Shown piece after piece: positions 34,666-41,549 of a stretch of DNA of 64,000 nucleotides. The translations under genes were made by a program, and so were the position numbers. Below the pieces are notes generated by a model. It was not told where the DNA came from, did not search any database, and was given only the letters and a program-made list of their open reading frames with translations. The first letter of the stretch is position 1; the number at the start of each line of letters is the position of its first letter. The DNA comes from Streptomyces sp. NBC_00271 (GTDB lineage: Bacteria; Actinomycetota; Actinomycetes; Streptomycetales; Streptomycetaceae): contig NZ_CP108070.1 in the NCBI RefSeq assembly GCF_036178845.1, positions 3,162,001 through 3,226,000 of the forward strand. The letters are read 5' to 3'.

Positions 34666-34707
34666 ACCTACTTCGTCACCCGCCCCACCTACTTCGTCAC
34701 ACGTCCG
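34666..34707. repeat. two tandem 21-bp direct repeats upstream of soxR
   Basis: ACCTACTTCGTCAC occurs at 34666 and again exactly 21 bp later at 34687, with partly matching tails. Two helical turns of spacing on one DNA face suggest a protein-binding array between soxR and the MaoC promoter. Confidence 0.6.
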
Positions 34708-34712
34708 GTCCG

Positions 34713-34755
34713 TTGACATGCGCCCCGTACCCGACCATGCTAAGCAGTTGCTTAG
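34713..34755 (+). promoter_or_regulatory. promoter and TetR operator of the MaoC gene
   Basis: A consensus -35 TTGACA (34713-34718) is followed after 17 bp by a weak -10 CATGCT (34736-34741). Overlapping the start region is CTAAGCAGTTGCTTAG (34740-34755), a palindrome with 7-bp arms and a 2-bp centre. The same CTNAGC-N4-GCTTAG pattern lies upstream of the convergent tetR gene (35943-35958). Confidence 0.65.
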
Positions 34756-34781
34756 ACATGGAGACGTGGGAGGTCGGGAAG

Positions 34782-35243
34782 ATGGCAGAGCCGAGGACGT
34801 TCGCGACGGTCGACGAACTGCGGGCCGCGGTGGGCGAACAGCTGGGGTACAGCGACTGGGTCGAGATCGAGCAGAAGCGGATCGACCTCTTCGCGGAGGC
34901 GACCGGCGACCACCAGTGGATCCACATCGACCCCGAGAAGGCCGCGACCGGCCCCTTCGGCACGACGATCGCGCACGGTTACCTCACCCTGTCGCTGCTC
35001 CCGCTCTTCGGCCCGCAGCTGATCAAGGTCGAAGGCGTGAAGATGGGCGTCAACTACGGGACGAACAAGGTCCGTTTCCCCGCCCCCGTACCGGTCGGCT
35101 CACGGCTGCGCGCCACCGCGCAGATCACCGGCGTCGAGGACGTGACCGGCGGTGTCCAGGTCTCCGTGGCCTTCACCGTGGAGCGCGAGGGCGGCGACAA
35201 GCCGGTGTGCGTGGCCGAGTCGGTGTCGCGCTACTACCTCTGA
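34782..35243 (+). CDS. MaoC family (R)-specific enoyl-CoA hydratase
   Basis: 153 residues of the hot-dog fold. Catalytic segment FAEATGDHQWIHIDPEKAATGPFGTTIAHGYLTLSLL holds the hydratase Asp and His, and GVNYGTNKVRFPAPVPVGS follows as in MaoC dehydratases. It would hydrate enoyl-CoA to 3-hydroxyacyl-CoA. The ATG at 34782 has GGGAGGTCGGGAAG in front; upstream ATGs (34713, 34758) overlap the promoter and operator. Regulation by the neighbouring TetR is inferred from the shared operator. Confidence 0.9.
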   Translation: MAEPRTFATVDELRAAVGEQLGYSDWVEIEQKRIDLFAEATGDHQWIHIDPEKAATGPFGTTIAHGYLTLSLLPLFGPQLIKVEGVKMGVNYGTNKVRFPAPVPVGSRLRATAQITGVEDVTGGVQVSVAFTVEREGGDKPVCVAESVSRYYL

Positions 35244-35267
35244 GCGCCCCCACCCGCCCCGGGGCCG

Positions 35268-35894
35268 CTACTTCTTGGCCCCGACCATACGCAGCACGAG
35301 GTCGGCGTAGAGCGCGCCGACCTCGTCGGGCGTACGGGGCCCGTCGACGTTGAACCAGCGGGCCACGTCGATGCAGAGGGAGAGCACGGCGAGCGTGGTG
35401 CCCGGCACGTCCGGCACGTCGAAGTCGCCCGCCGCCACGCCGTCGGCGATGATGCCGCGCACGGCCGCGTCGGTCTGCCGTCGCAGCGCGACGATCTCCG
35501 CCCGCGCCTCGGGCCCGAGGGCTTCCAGCTCGTACTGCACGACCCGCGCGGTGGTGTGCTGCCCGGCGTGCCACCGTACGAAGGACCGCACGGCGTCGGT
35601 GAGCCGCTCGGCGGCGCCGCCGCCGCCCTGCGCCGCGCTGCGCACGATGTCGAGCGCCTTGTCGTGCCCGATCCGGCTGATGCGGTGGAGCAGCTCTTCC
35701 TTGGTCTTGTAGTGGATGTACAGCGCGGCGGGGCTCATGCCCGCGCGGCCCGCGATGTCCCGGGTCGTCGTCGCGTGGTACCCGCGCTCGGCGAAGGCCT
35801 CCACGGCGGCGACGAGCAGCCGCCGGGCCGCGTCCGGGGTGACCTCGGCCCACGGCTGCATCTCGCCGCCGGCCGTCTCCTCCGCCGTACTCAT
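35268..35894 (-). CDS. TetR family transcriptional regulator
   Basis: 208 residues. DNA-binding part: LLVAAVEAFAERGYHATTTRDIAGRAGMSPAALYIHYKTKEELLHRIS. The ligand domain contains VRSFVRWHAGQHTTARVVQYELEALGPEARAEI, and the sequence SLCIDVARWFN lies near the C-terminus. It converges on the MaoC gene, and both promoters carry the same 16-bp operator type, so self-repression plus MaoC repression is likely. A fatty acyl-CoA ligand would fit (inference). Confidence 0.88.
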   Translation of the reverse strand: MSTAEETAGGEMQPWAEVTPDAARRLLVAAVEAFAERGYHATTTRDIAGRAGMSPAALYIHYKTKEELLHRISRIGHDKALDIVRSAAQGGGGAAERLTDAVRSFVRWHAGQHTTARVVQYELEALGPEARAEIVALRRQTDAAVRGIIADGVAAGDFDVPDVPGTTLAVLSLCIDVARWFNVDGPRTPDEVGALYADLVLRMVGAKK

Positions 35895-35942
35895 CGCTGG
35901 TTCGCCCCTCTCGCTGACAGGAGGTACACCATACCGCCGAAG

Positions 35943-35958
35943 CTGAGCGGGCGCTTAG
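35943..35958 (-). promoter_or_regulatory. TetR operator candidate upstream of tetR (35268-35894)
   Basis: CTGAGCGGGCGCTTAG matches CTNAGC-N4-GCTTAG seen at 34740-34755. It sits 49 bp before the tetR start and overlaps the last codons of the small membrane protein gene. Confidence 0.6.
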
Positions 35959-36185
35959 CGTGCCCGCTCAGCGCCCGCGTCCTGACGGTCCCGGATCACC
36001 TTGGCCAGCGTGAAGGACGACGTCACCAGATAGAGGACGGCGATGGCCAGAAAGGCTCGCACCCAGGCGTCGGCGTGCAGCTTGTAGATACCGACGGCGG
36101 TCGCCACCATGGCGACGGAGAAGGAGGCCACGGCCTGCCCGTAGAAGGCCGCCGTGTTCTGATGCTTGACGGGTGTCTCACTCAT
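35955..36185 (-). CDS. YiaA/YiaB-like two-helix membrane protein
   Basis: 76 residues. Two membrane helices (AVASFSVAMVATAVGIYKL and VRAFLAIAVLYLVTSSFTLAKVIRD) joined by a short loop match the YiaAB domain. The start is the internal ATG (MSETPVKHQNTAAFYGQA), as the longer frame begins with basic low-complexity sequence. Role unknown. It lies between the acyl-CoA dehydrogenase and tetR on the same strand. Confidence 0.82.
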   Translation of the reverse strand: MSETPVKHQNTAAFYGQAVASFSVAMVATAVGIYKLHADAWVRAFLAIAVLYLVTSSFTLAKVIRDRQDAGAERAR

Positions 36186-36285
36186 GGGGACAAGGGTCGG
36201 CGGACGCGACCGGCGCCGCATCCGCCCACGTACTCAGCGCCGCGTGCGGGCGTACTCAGACAGAGGACGGAGACCCCGGTCGGCC

Positions 36286-37437
36286 TCAGAAGGCGGAAAC
36301 CCCGGTCAGCGCACGCCCGATGACCAGCTTCTGTATCTGACTGGTGCCTTCGTAGAGGGTCATCACGCGGGCGTCGCGCAGCAGCTTGCCCGCCGGGTAC
36401 TCGTCGATGTAGCCGTAGCCGCCGAAGACCTGGAGTGCGTTGTTCGCGGCGCGCACGGCGGCCTCGGAGGCGAAGAGCTTGGCCTTCGACGACTCCGTGG
36501 CGAAGGGCAGTCCGCGGTCGACGAGATCGGCGACCCGCCAGGTCAGCAGCCGTGCCGCGTCCACGTCGACGGCGATGTCGCTGATCAGTTCCTGGACGAG
36601 CTGGTGGTGCGCGATGGTCTTCCCGAACTGCTCCCGCTCGGTCGCGTACCGCACGGCGACGTCCAGGGCCGCCTGGGCGATGCCGACGCACCCGGCGGCG
36701 ACCGACATCCGCCCCTTGGCCAGGGCGGACATGGCCACGGAGAACCCCTTGCCCTCGGGCGCCAGCATGGCGCTCGCGGGTACGCGTACGTCTTCCAGGA
36801 CGAGTTCGGCGGTGGCCTGGCCGCGCAGGCCGAGCTTGCCGTGGATGGTGCGGCGGCTCAGGCCGGGGGTGTCGGTCGGCACGAGGAAGGCGGAGACGCC
36901 CTTGTGGCCGGGCGCGTCGGTGGAGCGGGCGAAGAGCAGGACGACGTCGGCCCAGGTCCCGTTGGTGATGAACATCTTGGTGCCGTTGATGACGTAGTCG
37001 TCGCCGTCGCGTACGGCCTTCGTCGTCAGGTTGCCCGCGTCCGATCCGGTGCCGGGTTCGGTGAGGCCGAAGCAGCCCACGTACGCGCCGGAGGTCAGCC
37101 CCGGCAGCCACTGCCGCTTCTGCTCCTCGCTCCCCCAGTACGCGATCGTCTTGGCGACCAGACCGAGCGAGACGGAGACGATGCCGCGTACGGAGGAGTC
37201 ACCGCGGCCCAGTTCCTCCGTCACGAGGCAGTACGCGAGGTGGTCGCCGCCGCTGCCGCCGTACTCCTCGTCGACGGTGAGCCCGAGGAAGCCGACCTCG
37301 CCGAGCTTCTTCACGAGCGAGCGGTCGACCTCCTCCGCGCGGTCCCACTCGACGACATGAGGGGCGATCTCGCGGTCCACGAAGTCCTTGGCGAGTTGCC
37401 GGACGGCGGTCTGCTCCTCGCTGAGCTCCAGGTTCAT
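36286..37437 (-). CDS. acyl-CoA dehydrogenase
   Basis: 383 residues, full length. It starts MNLELSEEQTAVRQLAKDF and carries CFGLTEPGTGSDAGNLTTKAVRDGDDYVINGTKMFITNG, the flavin-binding segment. Arg/Glu-rich YATEREQFGKTIAHHQLVQELISDIAVDVDAAR and QVFGGYGYIDEYPAGKLLRDARVMTLYEGTSQIQKLVIGR close the C-terminal domain. The catalytic-base Glu lies in LYEGTSQ, as in short/medium-chain enzymes. Divergent from a TetR gene, with a palindromic operator between them. Confidence 0.92.
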   Translation of the reverse strand: MNLELSEEQTAVRQLAKDFVDREIAPHVVEWDRAEEVDRSLVKKLGEVGFLGLTVDEEYGGSGGDHLAYCLVTEELGRGDSSVRGIVSVSLGLVAKTIAYWGSEEQKRQWLPGLTSGAYVGCFGLTEPGTGSDAGNLTTKAVRDGDDYVINGTKMFITNGTWADVVLLFARSTDAPGHKGVSAFLVPTDTPGLSRRTIHGKLGLRGQATAELVLEDVRVPASAMLAPEGKGFSVAMSALAKGRMSVAAGCVGIAQAALDVAVRYATEREQFGKTIAHHQLVQELISDIAVDVDAARLLTWRVADLVDRGLPFATESSKAKLFASEAAVRAANNALQVFGGYGYIDEYPAGKLLRDARVMTLYEGTSQIQKLVIGRALTGVSAF

Positions 37438-37475
37438 GACGGTCACCCCATTTGAAAGCCGTACATTCGAAAAGC

Positions 37476-37496
37476 TAAATTAGCACTGCTAGTTTA
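37476..37496. promoter_or_regulatory. TetR operator between the acyl-CoA dehydrogenase and tetR genes
   Basis: A 21-bp palindrome: TAAA-T-TAGCA, centre C, TGCTA-G-TTTA, broken by one mismatched pair. It lies 39 bp from the dehydrogenase start and 26 bp from the tetR start, so it could control both. A close relative is at 42994-43013. Confidence 0.75.
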
Positions 37497-37521
37497 AGTC
37501 CGCAGCCCTACTATGTGCGCC

Positions 37522-38163
37522 ATGGCCCGACCGCGCAAGCCCCTCCTGAGCACCGACCGGATCGTCGACACGGCACGGGCCCTGGTGGACGCGGAGGGTC
37601 TGGCCGCCGTCTCCACACGGCGGCTCGCCGCCGAACTGGGTGTGAGCGGGCCCTCCCTCTACAACCACTTCCGCACCAAGGACCAGATCCTGGAAGCGGT
37701 CGCGGACTCCGTGAGCGCGCAGGTCGACCTGTCGATGTTCGAGGACGGGCGGGAGTGGCGTACCGCCCTGCACGACTGGGCCGTGTCCTACCGGGCGGCG
37801 CTGCGCGACCACCCGAACATCGTCCCGGTCCTCGCCCGCGGTCCCGGGCGCCGACCCGCCGGACTGCGCCTCGCGGACGCCGTCTTCGGCGCGATGGTCG
37901 ACGCCGGCTGGCCACCGGCCCAGGCCACGTCGATCGGCGCCCTGATGCGCTACTTCATCATGGGCTCCGCCCTCGGGTCCTTCGCCGGAGGCTTCGTCGA
38001 CGACGAGAGCGCGTACGACCCCGCCGACTATCCCCACCTCGGGCAGGCCCACCTGCTCGCCGAGCAGCAGGAGAAGGTGGACGAGCGAGCCTTCGAGGTG
38101 GGGCTCGGGGCATTGCTGGACGGACTGACGGAGCAGTTCGCAAGGGTGACGGCCGACGGCTGA
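37522..38163 (+). CDS. TetR family transcriptional regulator
   Basis: 213 residues. MARPRKPLLSTDRIVDTARALVDAEGLAAVSTRRLAAELGVSGPSLYNHFRTKDQILEAVAD is a classical TetR HTH. The C-terminal part (MRYFIMGSALGSFAGGFVDDESAYDP) is the TetR_C ligand domain. No Shine-Dalgarno precedes either ATG (37513, 37522), so a leaderless transcript is possible; I take 37522, where family proteins begin. It is the natural candidate to bind the 21-bp operator. Confidence 0.87.
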   Translation: MARPRKPLLSTDRIVDTARALVDAEGLAAVSTRRLAAELGVSGPSLYNHFRTKDQILEAVADSVSAQVDLSMFEDGREWRTALHDWAVSYRAALRDHPNIVPVLARGPGRRPAGLRLADAVFGAMVDAGWPPAQATSIGALMRYFIMGSALGSFAGGFVDDESAYDPADYPHLGQAHLLAEQQEKVDERAFEVGLGALLDGLTEQFARVTADG

Positions 38164-38270
38164 CGGCGCCGAGGCGGACGGGTGGGTTTGTTGGCTGCGG
38201 GTGAGTGGGGGCTGGCCGCCGGCCGAAGAGTGTCGGGCGGGCGGGGGATGCGGGGCGAAGCCCCCGCTTC

Positions 38271-38407
38271 AGGGGCGCGGGGAACTGCGCGACCAGCCCC
38301 CACCCGCCCGCGGCCGAGCGACTCGGAACAGGCGGGAAATCCGGGGCGGAGCCCCGACCCAGGGGCGCGGGGAACTGCGCGACCAGCCCCCACCCGCCCG
38401 CGGCCGA
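38271..38407. repeat. 47-bp perfect direct repeat of the Streptomyces intergenic element
   Basis: Positions 38271-38317 and 38361-38407 are identical over 47 bp, beginning AGGGGCGCGGGGAACTGCGC and running through GACCAGCCCCCACCCGCCCG to CGGCCGA. The spacing is 90 bp. The remaining gap sequence 38164-38270 is GC-rich with related fragments (GGGGCGAAGCCCC hairpins) and has no gene. Confidence 0.85.
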
Positions 38408-38426
38408 AGAACCCCCGAGGCCCGGA

Positions 38427-38452
38427 GACCGTTCGGCCGGGGCCGAACGGTC
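38427..38452. promoter_or_regulatory. 26-bp perfect palindrome before the ArsR-like gene
   Basis: GACCGTTCGGCC and GGCCGAACGGTC are perfect 12-bp inverted arms around GG. It ends 12 bp before the start codon. An autoregulatory operator is the likely role; the alternative is a stem in the mRNA leader or a terminator for transcription arriving from tetR. Confidence 0.6.
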
Positions 38453-38463
38453 GAGGGCGGATG

Positions 38464-39186
38464 ATGAGAGGCATGACGAGGTCGACGGATCCGGTCGCAC
38501 CGGGACTCGCCGCGCTGGCGGCAATGTTCGCGGACGAGACCCGCGCCACCTTCCTGCTCACCCTGCTCGACGGCCGCGCCTGGACCGCGGGTGAACTGGC
38601 CAGGCACGCCCACGTCGCCCCCTCGACGGCCAGCGAACACCTGGGCAAGCTCGTCGCAGGCGGCCTGCTCACCGAGGAACGACAGGGCCGACACCGCTAC
38701 CTACGGCTCGCGAACCCCCACGTCGCCCAACTCGTCGAGGACCTCGCCGCCCAGGTCGCACCCGACACCACCCGACGCCCCCGCACCCTGCGGGAAGCCG
38801 GCACGGGCTCCGCGATGGCCCGCGCCCGCACGTGCTACGACCACCTCGCGGGCCGCCTCGGCATCACCCTCACCGACGCCCTCACCCACCGCGGCCTGCT
38901 CCGCCAGGACACCGGGTTCGCGCTCACGGACGCGGGCCTGCGATGGTTCGACGAGGCGGGCATCGACCTGAACCGCACCGGCCGACGCCCCCTCACCCGC
39001 GGCTGCCTCGACTGGACCGAACGCCGCCCCCACCTCGCGGGTACCGCCGGCGCGGCCCTGTGCCGCCACGCCCTGGACGCCCACTGGTGCGTACGGATCG
39101 GCTCGGAGCGCGCGGTCAAGGTCACGCCCGACGGCGAGCGCGCCTTCGCGGAACTCCTGGGCATCGAGGCGACGGCACTCCGCTGA
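38464..39186 (+). CDS. ArsR family winged-helix transcriptional regulator
   Basis: 240 residues. The HTH region is ALAAMFADETRATFLLTLLDGRAWTAGELARHAHVAPSTASEHLGKLVAGGLLTEERQGRHRYLRLANPHVAQLVEDLA. The C-terminal extension (AGRLGITLTDALTHRGLLRQDTG ... GRRPLTRGCLDWTERRPHLAGTAGAALCRHALDAHWCVRIG) is a second domain typical of long actinobacterial ArsR proteins, with Cys residues that might bind metal or sense redox. GAGGG lies 6 nt before the ATG at 38464; ATG 38473 is an alternative. It precedes an EamA exporter, which it may control. Confidence 0.85.
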   Translation: MRGMTRSTDPVAPGLAALAAMFADETRATFLLTLLDGRAWTAGELARHAHVAPSTASEHLGKLVAGGLLTEERQGRHRYLRLANPHVAQLVEDLAAQVAPDTTRRPRTLREAGTGSAMARARTCYDHLAGRLGITLTDALTHRGLLRQDTGFALTDAGLRWFDEAGIDLNRTGRRPLTRGCLDWTERRPHLAGTAGAALCRHALDAHWCVRIGSERAVKVTPDGERAFAELLGIEATALR

Positions 39187-39257
39187 GCAGCCATGTCCCA
39201 CCGCGGCGTCCGAAATCCGCGAGCCCCCTGCCCCGTACCCCACCTAGCCTCGGGACC

Positions 39258-40229
39258 ATGATGAACGCCACCTCCCCCGCGTCCGCCCGTCGCGCGGACC
39301 TGCTCGCCGCGGGCGCCGCGACCGTCACGGTCGTGCTGTGGGCCTCCGCCTTCGTGTCGATCCGCAGCGCGGGCGCGGCGTACTCGCCGGGCGCGCTGGC
39401 ACTCGGGCGGCTGCTGGCGGGATCCGTCGCGCTGGGCGCCTTCTGTCTCGTACGCGGCGAGGGGTGGCCGCCGCGCGCGGCCTGGCGCGGGATCGCGATA
39501 TCCGGCCTGCTCTGGTTCGGCTTCTACATGGTGGTGCTCAACTGGGGTGAGCAGCAGGTGGACGCCGGCACGGCGGCACTGGTCGTGAACATCGGCCCCA
39601 TCCTCATCGCGCTGCTCGGCTCCCGGCTGCTCGGCGACGCGATGCCGCCGCGGCTGCTCGCGGGCATGGCGGTGTCGTTCGCGGGGGCGGTCGCGGTGGG
39701 GCTGTCGATGTCCGGCGAGGGCGGGTCCTCGGTGCTCGGGGTGGTCCTGTGTCTGCTCGCCGCCGTCGGCTACGCGGCGGGGGTCGTCGCGCAGAAGCCG
39801 GCGCTCGGGCGGGCGAGCGCCCTCCAGGTGACCACGTTCGGATGTCTGGTCGGGACGGTGGCGTGCCTGCCGTTCGCGGGGCAACTCGTCCACGACGTGG
39901 CGGACGCGCCCGCCACCGCCACCCTCAACGTGCTCTACCTGGGCGTCTTCCCGACCGCGCTGGCGTTCACGACCTGGGCGTACGCGCTGGCCCGGACCAC
40001 CGCGAGCCGGATGGGCGCGACGACCTACGCGGTGCCCGCGCTCGTCGTCGCGATGTCCTGGCTGTTCCTCGACGAGGTACCGGCGCTGCTCACGCTCGCG
40101 GGCGGCGCACTGTGCCTGGCCGGGGTCGCGGTGTCCCGCTCCCGCCCCCGGTCCAAGGCTTTCAGCGACGCGGGGAACCTCACGGCCGGCCCCCACACAC
40201 CCGCGGACAACCAAGCCACCCGGGGCTAG
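39258..40229 (+). CDS. EamA family (DMT) transporter
   Basis: 323 residues, ten predicted helices in two EamA repeats: VTVVLWASAFVSIRSAGAAYSPGALALGRLLAGSVALG and the second beginning VLCLLAAVGYAAGVVAQKPAL, ending ATTYAVPALVVAMSWLFLDEVPALLTLAGGALCLAGVAVSR. A polar tail follows. Its TAG stop codon lies inside the CTAG at the left end of the MITE. It is probably co-regulated with the preceding ArsR gene. Substrate unknown. Confidence 0.87.
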   Translation: MMNATSPASARRADLLAAGAATVTVVLWASAFVSIRSAGAAYSPGALALGRLLAGSVALGAFCLVRGEGWPPRAAWRGIAISGLLWFGFYMVVLNWGEQQVDAGTAALVVNIGPILIALLGSRLLGDAMPPRLLAGMAVSFAGAVAVGLSMSGEGGSSVLGVVLCLLAAVGYAAGVVAQKPALGRASALQVTTFGCLVGTVACLPFAGQLVHDVADAPATATLNVLYLGVFPTALAFTTWAYALARTTASRMGATTYAVPALVVAMSWLFLDEVPALLTLAGGALCLAGVAVSRSRPRSKAFSDAGNLTAGPHTPADNQATRG

Positions 40230-40406
40230 GTCCTGTCGTCACATTCCCGTCGTCCGCCCGGAGGGCGGGCCCTGCGGCGTCAGGTGCGTACTCTCGGCGT
40301 GCCGGGCACAGGCCCTCGTACTGGATGTACTTGGGTCTGTGCCCGGTGCGGCGAGAGGGCGTGCATGGCGTCGCGGGGCAGACGGGAATGTGACGACAGG
40401 GCCTAG
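40226..40406. mobile_element. 181-bp MITE with 26-bp terminal inverted repeats and CTAG target duplication
   Basis: The ends (40226-40251 and 40381-40406) are inverted copies matching at 25 of 26 positions, inner part CCTGTCGTCACATTCCCGTC. The outermost CTAG on both sides looks like a 4-bp target-site duplication. The interior contains a second long imperfect hairpin (CTCTCGGCGTGCCGGGCACA near 40291 facing its complement near 40340-40370) and no reading frame. It is thus a non-autonomous element that needs a transposase encoded elsewhere. The stop codons of both flanking convergent genes lie within the CTAG copies. Confidence 0.85.
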
Positions 40407-41485
40407 AACACCACCAGCGCTCGTCCGCCCTTCCCCGCCACCATGTTCTCGAACGCCCCCGCGATCCCGTCCAGCCCGATTCGCTCGGTCACCAGCATCC
40501 CCAGATCCAGACGCCCCGCCCGTACATGCTCCGCCAGCACCGGCAGATCCCGCCCGGGGTCGGAGTTGCCGTACACGCAGCCGGACAGCGTACGGCCCCA
40601 GTGGAAGATCTCCAACGCGTTGAAGGTGACGTGCTGGTCCTTGCCACCGATACCGACGACCGTCGTACGTCCGCCGCGGCGGGTGGAGTCCCAGGCCGCG
40701 CGAATGGTCACGGCACGGCCCACACACTCGACGGCGACGTCGACACCCTGCTTGCCGGTGAGGGAGCGGATCTCGCGGGCGGTGGTGTCGGAGGCGACGA
40801 CGTAGTGCGTGGCACCGGCCTCGCGTGCCAGTGACTCCTTCTCCGCAGAGATGTCCACCGCGATGACCTGCGACGCGCCCGCGATCCGCGCCGCCTGGAG
40901 CGCCGCGAGCCCGACCCCGCCCACCCCGAACACGGCGACGCTCTCACCGGCACGGACCCGCGCCGAGTGGTGGACGGCGCCGTAACCGGTGAGGACGGCG
41001 CAGCCGAGGAGGGCGGCGTCGGTGAGGGGGATGCCGTCCGGGACGGGGAGTACGCAGCCGGCGGCCACGACGGTCTCCTCGGCGAACGCGGCGACGTTCA
41101 GGCCGGGATGGAGGTCGCTCCCGTCGGAGGCGCGCCGCGCGTACACGTCCCCCGCGCCGGTCAGCGCGTTGGCGCACAGCCACACCTCCCCCAGCGAGCA
41201 GGCGTGGCAACTTCCGCAGGAGGGCGCCCAGTTGAGGACGACTCCGTCGCCGGGCGCGACACCCGTCACGCCCTCCCCGACGGAGACGACGGTCCCGGCA
41301 CCCTCGTGGCCGAGGACGGCGGGGACGGGCACCCGCATGGTGCCGTCGGACAGCGAGAGGTCGGAGTGGCAGACCCCGGCGGCGGCCAGCCGGACGCGGA
41401 CCTGGCCGGGACCGGGCGCCGGGAGGTCGATCTCGGCGATCTCCAGGGGGGCGCCCACGGCGGGAAGTACGGCAGCGCGAACCAC
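40403..41485 (-). CDS. zinc-dependent alcohol dehydrogenase (class III-like MDR)
   Basis: 360 residues. GVCHSDLSLSDG and GHEGAGTVVSVGEGVT carry the catalytic zinc ligands and CGSCHACSLGEVWLC the structural zinc cysteines. The Rossmann motif is FGVGGVGLAALQAARIAGASQVIAVD. Related to S-(hydroxymethyl)mycothiol/long-chain alcohol dehydrogenases of actinomycetes. The GTG at 41485 has GAGGAG 8 nt upstream. It is 64 bp downstream of the aldehyde dehydrogenase gene and probably in its operon, oxidising the alcohol that the other enzyme then takes to the acid. The stop codon is provided by the MITE-associated CTAG. Confidence 0.9.
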   Translation of the reverse strand: MVRAAVLPAVGAPLEIAEIDLPAPGPGQVRVRLAAAGVCHSDLSLSDGTMRVPVPAVLGHEGAGTVVSVGEGVTGVAPGDGVVLNWAPSCGSCHACSLGEVWLCANALTGAGDVYARRASDGSDLHPGLNVAAFAEETVVAAGCVLPVPDGIPLTDAALLGCAVLTGYGAVHHSARVRAGESVAVFGVGGVGLAALQAARIAGASQVIAVDISAEKESLAREAGATHYVVASDTTAREIRSLTGKQGVDVAVECVGRAVTIRAAWDSTRRGGRTTVVGIGGKDQHVTFNALEIFHWGRTLSGCVYGNSDPGRDLPVLAEHVRAGRLDLGMLVTERIGLDGIAGAFENMVAGKGGRALVVF

Positions 41486-41520
41486 GTAGAAGCTCCTCGG
41501 CCCAGAACTCTGGGACTGAC

Positions 41521-41545
41521 TGGAATGGAGTGGAGTGGAGTGGAA
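41521..41545. repeat. five tandem TGGAR pentamers
   Basis: TGGAA TGGAG TGGAG TGGAG TGGAA runs between the aldehyde dehydrogenase stop and the alcohol dehydrogenase start. It is a simple-sequence tract that could vary in length by slippage. Confidence 0.8.
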
Positions 41546-41549
41546 CGGG

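Noticed and set aside
38271..38407. CRISPR-like array because of spaced direct repeats
   Set aside because: Only two copies, no further spacers and no cas genes; it is a dispersed intergenic element.
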